DNA of 64,000 nt from Quercus robur (GCF_932294415.1 NC_065537.1:48838302-48902301); one strand, 5' to 3'. Shown: positions 1 through 12,607, numbered from the stretch's first letter. The notes: generated by a model not told the origin, from the sequence alone. Numbers and translations: made by a program.

Positions 1-373
1 TTTTTATCCTTAAAGTTTCAAGGATTTTGAGATGGTTAAACTTAGACATTGATTTTTTCAGAAAAACACTGTCAATGTCAACTTTCCTTTTTCCGCTTTC
101 AGAGATGAAATACTGGTTGGAGAACTTTAATAACTTGATTTGGAATCTACGTAAACAATTAATTGCAAATGGATGAAAATGATCCACAAAACTTGTTAGG
201 TTATTATTCATTATTGGTTCTTATTCTACTTTCCCTTCGAGAAATAAAAATGATGATATTTATGAGCTACAGGAATCTTTTTTATTTTTAGTTTTTTTAG
301 AATCTAATTGCACAAAAATCATGTCGTACTCTACATTAAAAAAATTCAATTATCCACTTATTAATGGGTTAAG

Positions 374-562
374 AGTGCGTTTAGCACTGATTATTTTTGT
401 CAATTTATTTTACTATACAGCTTATTTTTTATACTATTTATGGGTTTTACTGTACTTTTTGTTATTATTTATGAGTCACACGGTATTATTTCAACTAACT
501 TTTATCTACATTATTTTCGGCAAAAAGTTTTTAATTTCAACTAAATAACATGTTCCTAAGCA
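374..562. mobile_element. Small MITE-like insertion in copy-1 flank
   Basis: This block interrupts sequence that is continuous in the second MFS copy (around 13,085-13,120), so it looks like an insertion in one paralogue. Its interior (TTTTGTCAATTTATTTTACT and TTCAACTAAATAA) recurs at about 13,980-14,330. The ends, TGCGTTTAGCAC and TTCCTAAGCA, are roughly inverted. I found no clean target duplication, so the borders are approximate. Confidence 0.4.
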
Positions 563-734
563 GATTAGTCAGTCTAAATAAAATGATTACTTTGTCAATT
601 TCCACGTATAGAAATTAGAAGCTTCTTATAGTAAATTAATTAACAATATAATAGTATTATTATTATATACGCTTATCTTTTTCTTTTAATTAAGGTTACG
701 ATTCAATTAGAATCTCTAACTCATGGTCATGGGT

Positions 735-1009
735 CAGTGGCGGAGTCAGAATTTTAGTTTAGGGGGGGCAAGATTAAAAGATAGTATTAAAAAAAATTAA
801 TACATTAATCGATTATAGTAACAAAATAAATAAACAATTGTAAACAAATTTAATAAAAAGTAAATGTTGCATATTGTTAAAAAAAAATAATAATAAATGG
901 CATTTCACTGTTTATTTATGGGACAAGTAATTTATGAGATATGAACAAGAAAGACAAATGCCATGAATAATGTAATAGGTAAAAAATAAGGGATATGCTA
1001 TGTATACAA

Positions 1010-1052
<43 letters not shown>

Positions 1053-1389
1053 ATTTTAGTGGTAAGTTCAAATTAAAACCAATTACATCTTACACATATA
1101 ATTTGTTATAAAAATATTTTAAATATAGCACTTATTTATATTTTTATCTTTTTTTTTTTTTTTTTTTTTTAGGAAAACTTTTTTCCTTACTTTCCGGTTT
1201 GCTTCTTTAAGGGTGGAGTGGACCAGCTTTTTCTCTTTTTCATGTCAAAAGGGTGGGTCAAAGTGTCAAGCACCTTAAATAAACAATGTAATGCCCCCCT
1301 ACAAAACTAGTAGTTTGGGGAATTTTTTTACAAAGTCGGGGGGGGGGGGGGGGAATTGCCCCCCTCGCCCCATGCTGGCTCCGCCAGTG
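735..1389. mobile_element. hAT-type MITE with perfect 8-bp target duplication
   Basis: The terminal inverted repeats are CAGTGGCGGAGTCAG at the left and CTGGCTCCGCCAGTG at the right. The element is flanked on both sides by TCATGGGT (727-734 and 1390-1397), a perfect 8-bp duplication as made by hAT transposases. The interior is AT-rich, non-coding, and holds a 38-nt poly-A run and G/C runs near the ends. No transposase is visible, so it is non-autonomous. A decayed left end of the same family lies at about 40,826. Confidence 0.85.
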
Positions 1390-1479
1390 TCATGGGTTAT
1401 GCATGGTATATACAAAGTTAGTAAAATATCATCTTTCATACAAACAATATATGATACCTATGGCTCCTTTCATAAATAG

Positions 1480-1938
1480 ACCATCAAGGTTGATGGATCA
1501 GCAAAACTCAAGTAATAAATTTACAAAGTAGTAAAAATAGAGATTCTAAAAATATATCTATATATATATATATATATATATATTTACAAGGGTAAGTGGC
1601 ATTAATTAATTATACGTTACGCAATTGATCTCTCCTATCATCACCTACACTCCCAAAATTATAAGTGAGAGTGAAGGTAGGATATGATAGGTAATTAAGT
1701 AAGTTGGCAAAATAAAGGAAATATGCTTATATGATTTTGATTTGGAAATGTCTTTAATTTTGAGCTCTGTAATTGTAAATTATGTAATGGCACTGTAATT
1801 GTTCCTTGTAAGCAATGTATACATCTTTTAATTTCGGGTGTGGGTCGTAGGGATGCCATATTCATGATATGCTTTAAAAAAAATGATTTGTTATTATTGG
1901 CCTCCTGAATTTTAATTTATTTTGTAATATTCATCTTT

Positions 1939-1977
<39 letters not shown>

Positions 1978-2920
1978 AGAAGAAAGAAAATAACCTTAAA
2001 AAGTGGGAGTAATTATTGTTGTGGTTGTAGACTTGTAAGTACCTTCATCAATTAATGTGACCATGTTGTGTACCAATATATAAAAAGACAAGTAACCATC
2101 ATAAAAAATATAATATAGAATAAAAAAAATAAAAATAAAAAAAGAAGAAGAAGAAGAAGAAGACAAGTAACCAGGGTCCCCCTCCTTCTAGGCTAGCTTT
2201 ACTCTTACCCTCTCAGTCTCACATTAGTATTTTTATTTTTATAATTTGGTTTTTGAAATATAGACAAGCGGCACACTTATCAAGAACACTTAAGAGGGAC
2301 AACTTATGGTCCTTCAAACTGTTCTCAGCTCAACTTTAACTTGAAAGGTCGCATGCTATTATACTATAGGCCTTCATGTGATACCCTTTCTCATCATCGT
2401 GTGGCTTTACGACATGTAGTTTCCTTCAATAACCATGGAGTCACAAAATTTTTCAAGGATAGTTAATAATGGGTTCAAAGAAGAATCAATTACAACTTAA
2501 CAATTCAATAGTTCTGAAATTTATTATGAAATATTGTGTATAATACTTGTCAGTTCCTGTTAATTGTGCCTTTAGGGCAATTGTTAACAAACTATTTTAT
2601 GAAAGTTTTGATATAACTTTTATGAGAAATAGAAAAAACTGTCAAAAAATATATATATATATATATTTTTTTTTTTTTCCATAAATTTTTTCTTAAAATG
2701 ATTCACCAACAAATGCCCTTAGCCATTAGGGCATCCGTTAACATTTTCCATACTTGTTTTACTTTATGCTCTTCAATTAAATTTCAATTATTTGATTGCA
2801 TTGAGCATGAGTCAGAAATCAGTTTCTTGTTAAAATGAGATGCAGAAGAAGACTGGGAAAGACAACATGGAGAACTTTCTTTAAATTAAGGTTTGACATA
2901 TATATTTTAAATGAATGCAG
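1480..2920 (+). other. Intronic or 5' flanking stretch of MFS copy 1
   Basis: No gene is seen. The stretch aligns in blocks with intron 1 of the second MFS copy (13,200-15,600). It holds TA microsatellites (about 1,558-1,582, 1,946-1,972 and 2,648-2,666) and a GAA repeat (about 2,143-2,163). The acceptor AG before the first visible exon is at 2,919-2,920. Confidence 0.6.
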
Positions 2921-5900
2921 GTGGTTGGAATTTTCAAAATGGTGGTGCTTCCACTGTTAGGTCAGCTTTCAGATGAGCATGGGCGTAAACCAATGCTCCT
3001 TCTTATTATATCCACATCTATATTCCCTTTTGGTATGTTTCATTTAAATAACCTACTTGATTATGTGAAGTAATATGTACAACACTGTTAGATATTTACT
3101 TCTGAACTTTGAGAATTAAGGATATGAAACCCCAAATATGTATCGCACTATGTGTGTGCATTAGCTGTTTCACAATTATGGTTTTTTTTAATTAACATTT
3201 TAGAAAAAATTTAATGTGAAATGTGATTCAGTCTAAGAAATTTACAAATGCTTTTGAAGACAGTGGATGAGATACTATAGACCATGTGCATTTCAAAAGA
3301 TTAATGGTTTAGCATTCAAGCCTATAAATCATTTCTAAGGCACGAATTTGGCTTCAGGCTAAACGAATTTGACAGACTCTGGACGAGAACCTTTTTTAAA
3401 AAAAAAACAAAAAAAGGGTAAAAGGTGATATTTTTTGTTTATGGTGGATATATATCTGAAAAACACAAAATTTTGAATTCCAGCTGATTCTGATTGAATG
3501 GCTACAGATGCCGCTATTCATCTGAAACTGATCTAAAGTAAGATAAGCACACTAAATGATGTATGAAAGATGAGAGACAAAGAAAAGTTAAATGTAATTA
3601 TAGTTCAACTATACATTTTGAAAGAATAAATTTATTAGGAAAAAAAAAAGGAAATTCCATTACAACTATACATGATTACCTTCTAAAATTTTGAATGACA
3701 TTAATAATTTCTTTGTATGATGCTACTAGCATTACATCAATGATACTGTCAAGATCATCAAGTGAATTTACAAATTTGATTTTTCTGTATTCTATTTTCA
3801 GCTGTACTTGCCTGGAATCAGTCTAAAGGATTTGTATATGCTTACTATGTTCTTCGTACCATATCTTATATTCTAAGTCAAGGGAGTATTTTCTGCATTT
3901 CCGTTGCTTATGCGGTAAGACTTGTTCCTCGATGATTAATGATCATGAATAGGGAATATTGGGGGTCACATATTCCCTTCCTTTGTAGGCGGATGTTATT
4001 GAAGAGAATAAGAGGGCAGCAGCTTTTAGTTGGATAACAGGCCTTTATTCAGCTTCGCATGTCTTGGGAAATCTTCTGGCACTTTTTCTCCCGGAAAAGT
4101 ACATTTTTCCGGTATGTTGCTGCTCTAAATTCAGCATTAGCCATACAGCCTCAATTCTGTCATCTTTTTCTGTAAAATCATTTTTACCAATTCAGCCTTT
4201 TGTTTCAGGTTTCAATAGCTCTCTTGATCTTATCTCCGATTTATATTCAAATCTTTCTGGTTGAGACAGTTAAGCTGGCTCCAAAGAGGGACCAAGATTC
4301 AGCTTGCTTAGCTAAGACAATTAAAATTATCCAGAAACGATACAAATCAATGAAAGATGCTGCTAGATTAGTTATGAGCAGGTAATTTTGTCTATAATCA
4401 AGACAGCTTAAAATATCCCCATCCTGCATTACGTAAAAACCATATCTGGAATCTCTTAGGCAGTCTGAGCATCCAAACCTTTATACCTGCAAAACATTAT
4501 ACATAAATTGTCTTTGTCTGGCTAAAAGTGCTTTGTTTTTATTTTACAGTCCGACTTTAAGGGGCATTTCTCTGGTTTCTTTCTTCTATGAATTGGGAAT
4601 GTCTGGCATCACCTACGTCTTGATGGTATGTTTCCTATTAATTTATCATTTTCACAAGCAAATAGACGGTTGCATGCTGGCAATTTCCTCTTGGTACCAT
4701 CATACAGCATCAGATATTTTAAATATATATATATATATATATATTTATATAATTTTCTTTCCGTTTTTCCATAATCATTTTTTTCTTTTTGACAAACGAC
4801 ATATTCTTTCAGCCTTTTCAGAATAGTTTCAGTCAGAATCTTTAAAGCAAATATTTTGAAAGAAAATCTTGAATAGAACTGAAAGCTTTTGTGATGCTTA
4901 TTGTTGCTACCAATCTTAGTTTGGCCAAAATCCAACTGTCATTATAAATCAGTAATTGGCACATTGTGTGATTTGGGGTTGAAAAAGAGGAGGAGAAAAT
5001 AAAGAAAAGGGAGTAGGGGAAATGCCCAGTAAACGTACCTTATTGGGGTAGGATTTGTATGCAATGTGCTCACCCGGAAAATATATAAAAATAATTTTGC
5101 TTATTATATACAGCCAAAGATGTCCAGTCTTGAAGGAAATATTTTAAAGACCTTATACAAATAGAATGTGGAAGGACTTGGAGAAAGAGAAATTGGTAGA
5201 GACTTAGACATGAAGCAGGGGACCCTATAAAGCTTTATTCAGGGGAGTATGAATCAGAGGAGTCATGAATTAGTTGGTTAGCAGTTGTCATTGGCAAACA
5301 GATCAAGCACATGTCCTGAACCCACCAAAGTAATGGGAGAAATTTTGCACAGAAACTCGTGCAGAAAAAGAAAAGGTGTGAGAGCTTCAGACTTCCTAGA
5401 GACTACAAAGCCAAAGGCTTTCTTAATCAACAGTTTAGGATAAGATAGTGCTAGATTTATCATCTCATAAGATAATTGCAACTAAACCAATCCGTGAAGT
5501 TGAGTAATGAAAATTTATGAAACAATGTTTTTGTTTTGATTCAATGAATTGATGGTTATGCTACTACCTGTGCAGTACTATCTGAAGGCCGCTTTTGGTT
5601 TCAACAAAAATCAGTTATCAGAAATTCTGTTGCTCGTGGGAGTAGGTTCAATTGTTACACAGGTGAAGTATATTATGGATCTAAAGTTTCCTTGTATTTA
5701 CTTATAAGAGTTTGATATACCTTTATACTGAAGATTGTGAATTGTTCTCATCTTTTGCCATCAATCAAGGCAGCATATCAATACTTACTAGTATGTTATT
5801 AACTTTATCTGCTTGGTATATGCCAGAGTTTTCCTTATAAATCCTCTGCTTTGTTGCTCAGAAGTTATCGAAAGAATAATTCTTCCAGTTGGTGTTGTAA

Positions 5901-8138
5901 TGGTTGATAATCTGTCTTCTCAACTAGAAAACAATGCAAAGGCATTGTGATTATAGAAATGAAACTATTCTTAGGGTCATATTCTGTTTAATTGTCTTCC
6001 CTTAATGAGCACATTGTTTGTCGTATGAAAATTTTGACAATTAAAAAGTTTATTTTATGAGTTCTGGAATTGAGAGTACTGTACCTTTTAGTACTCGATT
6101 CCTAATTGCTTATAATCCTTTCAAAGTCTTCGGAGTTGAGAGTACTGTTCAGTGCTCATACTATCAGCATGAACGAAACCTCTTTTGTCAAAAATATTCC
6201 ATATGATGATTGTGTTGAGCTTCTTGTTTTCTTTTATGAAAATTTTAAATTCCTTCAGAAATGCTCTTCCTATAACATGTTGGTTTGTGGTTCCAGATGT
6301 TGGTGCTTCCATTAATAAATCCATTGGTTGGAGAGAAAGTGATATTGTGCATAGGTTTACTTGCATCAATAGCTTATGTAAGTCTCTTATAACCATTTCT
6401 TTTAATCCTTCCAGCACAAATTACAAAATAAAATAAAAACTAATGATTCTTTTTGCTGTGTAGGCATTATTCAATGGCCTTGCATGGGCGGCATGGGTAT
6501 GTACATACTTTATGAATGCGTTATTAAATTCTATGCTAAAGGAAAATTTTCTGACACATAAACACTTGAGTTGGCTTGCAAGCAAATATTTAGCCTTAAA
6601 TGATTTTTGGACATATCGATGTTATTTCTATTTTCTTACATGAATCATGTTTAGATACGTAATTTGTAGTTTGAAAATTTTAAATTTTGGAAACAAATTT
6701 GTAAAACGTATTACATGAGGAATATAAAAATACTTTATGCTCTAAGAGTTTCATGTGCACGTAGGGAACTTGAGTGCTTCTTTTATGAAAGAATCTGTGG
6801 TTCAAAAAGCACTAGTGACATTGATCAGAAACTTTTCTTTCTTTTCTTTTTTATTTAGGCTATTTTGAATTTTTTAATTTCCATTCCTCATATGGAGTTA
6901 TAAATTCGATCATGTGTTAATCATGGCTTTGTGAAAGTAAAACTAAAGTTTCCTAGTTCTGTTTATTACTTTTCAACTGTGGATACATTTCTCAGTCAGT
7001 AACAATGCAACATTGCCACAATGCAGGTACCATATATGAGTGCCACATTTAAAGTTGTAGTCGTCTTTGTAAGCCCTGCTGTAAGTATTGGAATCATAAA
7101 TTTTTTCATAAAATAATATTCAATGTGGTTATTCAGTTCACTTTTAATTCTAATGGTGTTTCAATTTTTCCTGTCAAATTATATCCAGACTTATGCAATT
7201 ATTTCAAGAGCATCGAGCTCAAAAAATCAGGTTTGGAAAATACATGTGATCCCATTACCTACAGTTCTGCATTCCATAGTTCTTAATATTCTTTCTAGCA
7301 ACCAAAAATAATAATAATCTTCTACTCTTACTGTCAATACAAGGAAAGTCCTGGTTTCTCTATTTTCACCTTTCGGTATTATTATACATTGGGAGAGGCT
7401 GTTGAATTTGATAAAGTTGTTTGAGTAAAGCTAATGCATCTCATAAGTTACACTACTCATCTAGAACTGGCTGTTTTCTACTTCTTTAGATTAAACTTTG
7501 AACTCAATTAAAAAAAATGAGGCAGGTTCATCAACATGTGTTCAGAATGAATCAGATCAGCATGTGTCCAGTAGTGAGTTTTCAGTTTAAAATGGTGGCT
7601 TTCTATGAAAATTGGTCCAATTATTTTTATCTTTTGTTCAGTTATCTATGGTTATCAGATGCTTTATGCCACGAAAATTGCTACTTTTACACCTGAAATT
7701 GCTGCATTCACTTAACTGATGGAGAATTTCAGGAGTATGCCAAACAAAAAAGAAATAAATGTAGACATAGGGTTCTCCCGCATCACAATAACTTGTTTTG
7801 TGTTGAGTTAGTTCTTGAGCTAAATACAGTACAAAGCACATGACCGTGGTCATTCCATTGACATGTATGTTCGATTGTTTGTGCAGGGAAAAGCACAAGG
7901 ATTTGTGGCTGGTGTGGAATCAATAGCAAGTTTGTTATCACCGCTCGTAATGAGTCCATTGACTTGTGAGTAGACTAACCCATCATTTTTTTTTAGTTGA
8001 ATGTTAGAATCAATTCATATGTATTGCTAACAAGCTAAATTTTTATCTCAGCATGGTTCATATCTAGCAGTGCACCTTTCAACTGCAAAGGTTTCAGTAT
8101 TGTATGTGCATCTGTATGCATGGTAAGCACATACTCCC

Positions 8139-8179
<41 letters not shown>

Positions 8180-8310
8180 CCAACTCTGCATCTTATTCTC
8201 CTCAGATGATTTCATTATGTTATGCTTGCCTGCTTAAACCTGGGGTACCTTCAACTTCAAGCAGTGATTCAGAGGATGACATTGAAGCACCATTGCTAAG
8301 TGAGAGTTGA
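2921..8310 (+). CDS. HIAT1/TetA-like MFS transporter, copy 1 (5' exon not in window)
   Basis: This is a multi-pass membrane transporter of the plant family related to hippocampus abundant transcript 1 and bacterial tetracycline-efflux MFS proteins; the substrate is unknown. Thirteen exons, all in phase: 2921-3032, 3802-3914, 3989-4111, 4209-4381, 4550-4625, 5576-5662, 6297-6377, 6464-6496, 7027-7080, 7189-7230, 7887-7965, 8052-8122, 8206-8310. They encode 382 residues ending APLLSES. The first visible exon carries an MFS motif A variant, [15 protein letters not shown]. Exon lengths match the paralogue at 12,608-20,865 except the last, which is 6 nt longer. The first coding exon (about 76 residues in the paralogue) is not found in positions 1-2,920 and probably lies left of the window. 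I see no stop or frameshift, so this copy may be functional. Confidence 0.85.
8142..8176. repeat. CT microsatellite in last intron of MFS copy 1
   Basis: A run of CT dinucleotides lies just upstream of the last-exon acceptor. The same intron of the paralogue has a longer run (20,686-20,737), so the microsatellite predates the duplication and has changed length since. Confidence 0.95.
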
Positions 8311-8795
8311 TTGTTTGTCCCGAGTAATTTAAAATATTTTTTCTATGCTGGCTGATGTAAATATTTGGGATCCCTTGCATAGGGCAATGTAATTGTATTA
8401 GTGCAAACAAGCTTCCAATGTGTTTATCCCTCAGAATGTTCTCTTAAACTTTATGTGCTGCAGAGGATAACATTGAAGCTTCACCTCCAAGTGTTATAGT
8501 TCATTGTTGTATTTCCCAAGCACTTTGTAATAGCTTTTATAGGCAGTGATGTATATATGCATCCCTTTGGTAGAGTAAGAATGTAATTATATTGATACAT
8601 ATAAATTTTGACCATGCATTTTACCTCAAAAAGTTGTTCTCTTCTCTTCAACATTTGCGTGTGTAAATGAATATGTAAACTTTAATTCAAACACTATAAC
8701 TGAACAAGCAGCACTGCTGAATACTAGCCTAAAAGATAACAAACAACAATGTGTACATGACTCAAATACAACAGGAGTTGTTTACCTGGGGTGGA
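8311..8795 (+). other. 3' flank of MFS copy 1
   Basis: No gene is seen. The sequence aligns with 20,866-21,110 downstream of copy 2. Positions 8,464-8,500 echo the end of the last exon (GAGGATAACATTGAAGC against GAGGATGACATTGAAGC), suggesting a small old duplication of the exon end within the 3' UTR, shared by both paralogues. Confidence 0.6.
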
Positions 8796-9180
8796 GGGGA
8801 TTATATTTGGTGTAACTTTAAATAATGTTACACCACTTAATATTTTTTAATTGGATCCAAATTTTGACAAATGCATTGTTAAATTATATTATTTTCATAC
8901 ATTCTCCATGTTTGCAAAATTTTAAGATAATCAAAGATCAATAGTCACATATCAATCAGTTGTTTAAATTCAAATTTTTGTCATTTAAAATAATGCATAA
9001 AAAATGAGTTTTTGATCAAACAATAAATAATATCCAATTAGCATTAAATTTACATGCATATTAAAAAAAATATAAAATATGTAATATATTAGAAGGATTT
9101 TCAAAATATGAATTCAATAACAAGTTATTAGATGGTATAACATTACTTAGAGTTACACTAGATGTAACTTACCCAATCCT
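8796..9180 (-). mobile_element. Dispersed MITE homologous to the 345-bp satellite monomer
   Basis: The reverse complement aligns along its length with the tandem monomers at 56.0-64.0 kb; shared stretches include GAATTCATATTTTGAAAATC, AATTTGAATTTAAACAA and TTGTCAAAATT. Unlike a monomer, it has a stem-loop at each end: TGGTGTAAC-N10-GTTACACCA at 8,808-8,835 and TGGTATAAC-N10-GTTACACTA at 9,133-9,160. It is missing from the corresponding flank of copy 2, so it inserted after the gene duplication or was lost there. No coding capacity is seen. Confidence 0.8.
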
Positions 9181-9405
9181 CTCTCTCTCTCTCTCTCTAA
9201 AATATAATAAAATATAGTCCTAGATTTTAAAAAAGTTTCAATTAAAAACTCAAATTTTAAATTTATATAAATTTGCCCATTCAAAGACTTCATGTAAATA
9301 TCAAGTGGAATGTTAGTACAAACTAATCCACAAAATAATAGAACTCTTATTAAATTGTATTTTTCTATTAGAATTTTTTTGTTGTTTTAAAGTAGTTTTA
9401 GTGTT
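9181..9405 (+). other. Duplicated 3' flank, no gene
   Basis: After a short CT run (9,181-9,198) the sequence aligns with 21,150-21,320 downstream of copy 2. Nothing coding is seen. Confidence 0.6.
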
Positions 9406-9410
9406 TGTAT

Positions 9411-10551
9411 TGTTAGGACATATGTGATTTAATGTTAGGAACATATGTCACTATTTTATGTAATTGGCTAATCCTTTGACAAAACGCACTTTACTTGTAA
9501 TTGGGTAGATCTATGATATATTTAATACTTCAAGGAACAAGAGTTCAAGTCTAGTATTGAAGCCATGCAAATCTGTCAAAGAAACAAGTAAAGATGTGCT
9601 GATTTTTTAAAGCTGGATAGCTGCTTGACACCTCTCAACAGCTAGGCTATCTATCGAGCTCTATAGCTTCTTTTTATCGCAATCCCGATACCTCTCGATA
9701 GCTAGGTCGATCGATCGAGCAACTTTTTTTCCCTTCGATAGCTCCTCGATAGCTCACAACAGATAGGCTTGACACCTCCTTGACACCTCCTTGACACCTC
9801 TCGATCAATCAAGCAACAGGCTCGATAGATAGCTATCTATTGAGGTATCTATCGAAAATTACGAAATTCATATTTATGGATCTGATTTTAGGCCTATACT
9901 TATGTATTTGTGTAGGGTTTCTTTTCTCATAACCCTAGACATATATAAGACTTATTTTAGAGGCCGTCACATAAGAGAATACAAGGAGAACACATGCAAA
10001 AAGTGATCGATGCCTTATTCTCTCCGAAAGAAGCTACTGCGTCTTTGTGCCTTAGGATTTTGTAACCAAGTGCTTCGTGATCTTTATTGTTGATGAAATG
10101 AAAAACTTTGCAACCAACATATTCTTCAAGTTGGTGTGTTAATCACGTATTAGGAGCCGTACATCTTTGATTAGTTACGTATTGGGATTCATGCAAAAAT
10201 GGTGGCGTTCATATATTGAAGAGTTCAAAGATTCTAAAGCGGTAGAAGGTTTCTACTGTAAATTCATCTACGGGGATTGTAGAGTCTAGGGATAAAGGTT
10301 TTGTACTAGATTTGAAACTTCTCTTTACTATAGTGGATTGCTTTTCGGGAAGATTTCCCCCCAGGTTTTTTACTGTGAAACTAGTTTGTTTCATTGGTTT
10401 TCTTGGGTTATCATATATTGTCTTATTTACTTTTCCGCTACATGATATTGATGTTTGTTTATTTTAACAAGTTTTATTCATAATAAATCTAATTAACAAC
10501 TTGGGTTTAAAATTTGTTAATTCTATCAACCGGGGTCTAAATTTCCCAACA
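9411..10551 (+). mobile_element. Solo LTR, family shared with 33,529-34,545
   Basis: The element starts TGTTAGGACATATGTGATT and ends TTTCCCAACA, the TG...CA signature of an LTR. A second copy of the family lies in the last ORRM1 intron in the opposite orientation. There is no internal region, so this is a solo LTR left by recombination. The 5-bp flanks (TGTAT, ATTTG) do not match. It appears to sit inside the left tip of a hAT-type MITE. Confidence 0.75.
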
Positions 10552-10761
10552 ATTTGGTTTGCGTCCGCGTTTCAGGCTTTTTTTTTTTCATTTTTTTATT
10601 TTTTAACCAGCGCCTATTGCACTGTTCATGAGTCATAAACAGTGCAAATAGGCATGTGAACAGTAATTTTAAAAGTGAACAGTAACCAAAAAATTATTTT
10701 TTATTGTTTTCAATTTTTAGTTTTCAGTTTTCAGCAAAACAAGCGGTATCCAAACGCATAC
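10552..10761. mobile_element. hAT-type MITE interrupted by the solo LTR
   Basis: Left part TTTGGTTTGCGTCCGCGTTTC, right end ATCCAAACGCATAC, with an inner inverted pair GCACTGTT/AACAGTGC. TTAGTGTG follows the right end (10,762-10,769) and TTAGTGTT lies just left of the solo LTR (9,398-9,405), as expected for an 8-bp duplication with one change if the LTR entered the MITE's left tip. Copy 2 at about 21,310-21,345 shows the matching site without either element. Confidence 0.6.
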
Positions 10762-11053
10762 TTAGTGTGAAATTACCATATGCAATTCACATGGATTTGA
10801 CATGAAGTTTTAAATACAGTTTATGTGAATTTGTTACTTTTAATTAGTAGTGACTCACTTCACTTTGAGACGGATTTGGGTTTGAAAAATGGGTTCGAGT
10901 CTTTGTGGCTTGAGTTGTTGTATTTAATATACGATGTTGATCAGTTCAGTAGTGATTAGGAAGACTTCATTATCAAGACTGAGATCCTCGGGTATATGCC
11001 TAAACAAAATAGGATGTCTACAATTACTTTTCTTTTCAACTATGTCGCTTCAC

Positions 11054-11646
11054 TGTTTTGAAACCCGGACTGGACCGAGAGGTCTGACCAGGAAAACCTG
11101 AAACCGGGATGAAAACCGATTTTTTGAGTATAGAGAACTGGAATTATTGTTAATTCCATGAACCCCTTAAACCGAGGTTGGACCACACGGTTCATGTAGA
11201 ACCGATGGCATGAACCGTGCGATCAACCCCGGTTCATTTTCTTTTATAAAAACAACTTAACACAATTCTATTCTACTTAATCAAATTATCTATCTCTTAC
11301 AAGGAATATAAAAAAAAAAAAAAAAAAATTATAATTAAAATCCTTCAAAGATATTCAACCTTACTTTAAAAATTAATCATAAATTTTAATGTTTTCATGG
11401 TTATTATTTTATTTTATTGACTTTCTTATTTAATTATTAAATATATTCTTGAAAATCATTAAATTTCCCTCACATATATAGATATATTAATCAATTTTGC
11501 TAGTTTTATAAATTTAATATCTATATTTATGCTTTAATTAATTATTAAATTAATTATGATGTCATCACGGTTCAACCTTGGTTCAACCTCAAAAATCTTG
11601 AACCTCTTCCTTTTGCAGTTCAATAAACGGTCCGGGTTTCAAAACC
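11054..11646. mobile_element. MITE with GTTTTGAAACCCGGAC terminal inverted repeats
   Basis: The left end GTTTTGAAACCCGGACTGG and right end GTCCGGGTTTCAAAAC are inverted copies. The subterminal GGTTCAACC/GGTTGGACC-type motifs also face each other. The interior is AT-rich and non-coding. No target duplication is clear. A fragment of the same family lies at 41,573-41,712. Confidence 0.65.
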
Positions 11647-12480
11647 ATGCGTTGCTTCTAAGAATGAAAGTTAAAAACTGAATAGGACAATCCATTTTTT
11701 TGGACATATATATCTAAGAGTCTACCTATACACGGTTCTCTCACACAAAAACATACAATGGGCCATTAGGATACGACACAACATGTCGTTTGCTAACCCA
11801 AAGGCCACAAGATGTGAAACGGGGGTGGCGTGCAAGCAAGTGGAGGGGTAGTCTCTACTCTAGGAGGATTTGCAAAATGGACAAGAGGACCGTAGCGCAA
11901 GTAATTTTTATTTTATTTTGGAAATAATTATAATATGCTGCTAATTTGACAGTTTGAATCATTTCCTTTTTATACCTCTAAGCATTTTATACATGAAAAA
12001 ATGCCAATTCAGAAAAGGCGCTTGGCAAGTAAAATTCAACTAATCAAATGAATTTTTTGTTTAATAATACACTTAAATCTATCTAAACTTCTTAAGTTCA
12101 AAACTGATGGTATGAAATTTAATCCATTGTACCGAAATTTATATTTCTAAAATTTGAATATTATTTGAGGGTGGAATAGTCCGGTAAAATGTTAGGATTC
12201 TACTTCCTTTTATTAAAATATCATGAAGATTATCTTATCATTATTAAAAAAAGTTTATAGACAACTATTTGACACCCATTGATAAAAAATTATTTCTGTA
12301 GTTAATTTAGACAAGAACCCGTACAAGTTGTCGCGTCAGCAAAGTAGAGAGACAGCTTGGCTAAGCCAAGATCATAATCACCAAACATCCACAAGCAAAC
12401 AAGGCAATGCCACAAGCAGAACCCAAACCAGCATGTGCATTCTCCTGCAGAGCCTCCGATCACCACAAGATCTCCCGTTT
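11647..12480. other. Intergenic stretch upstream of MFS copy 2
   Basis: I see no gene. It should contain the distal promoter of the MFS gene starting at 12,608; no specific regulatory motif can be assigned. Confidence 0.4.
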
Positions 12481-12488
12481 TTTCACCT

Positions 12489-12496
12489 TATAAATA
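12489..12496 (+). promoter_or_regulatory. TATA box of MFS copy 2
   Basis: TATAAATA lies 112 bp before the start codon at 12,608, in a TC-rich context typical of plant core promoters. That leaves a short 5' UTR of roughly 80 bp. It is the only good TATA match in the proper range. Confidence 0.6.
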
Positions 12497-12607
12497 CTTC
12501 CCAACATTATTGCCACCACACCAACCAGTCAAATCTCAGTTTCACTCTCTCAATTCAAGTCCCACATCGAAATAACTTCTTCCTTATAATAAATTTTCAA
12601 CTAGACC

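Noticed and set aside
1-320. First coding exon of MFS copy 1
   Set aside because: I searched for a match to the copy-2 exon 1 and found none, so the exon must lie further left or be lost.
321-548. 75-codon hydrophobic open frame
   Set aside because: It lies in a repeated AT-rich MITE-like block also found at about 14 kb and has no recognisable domain.
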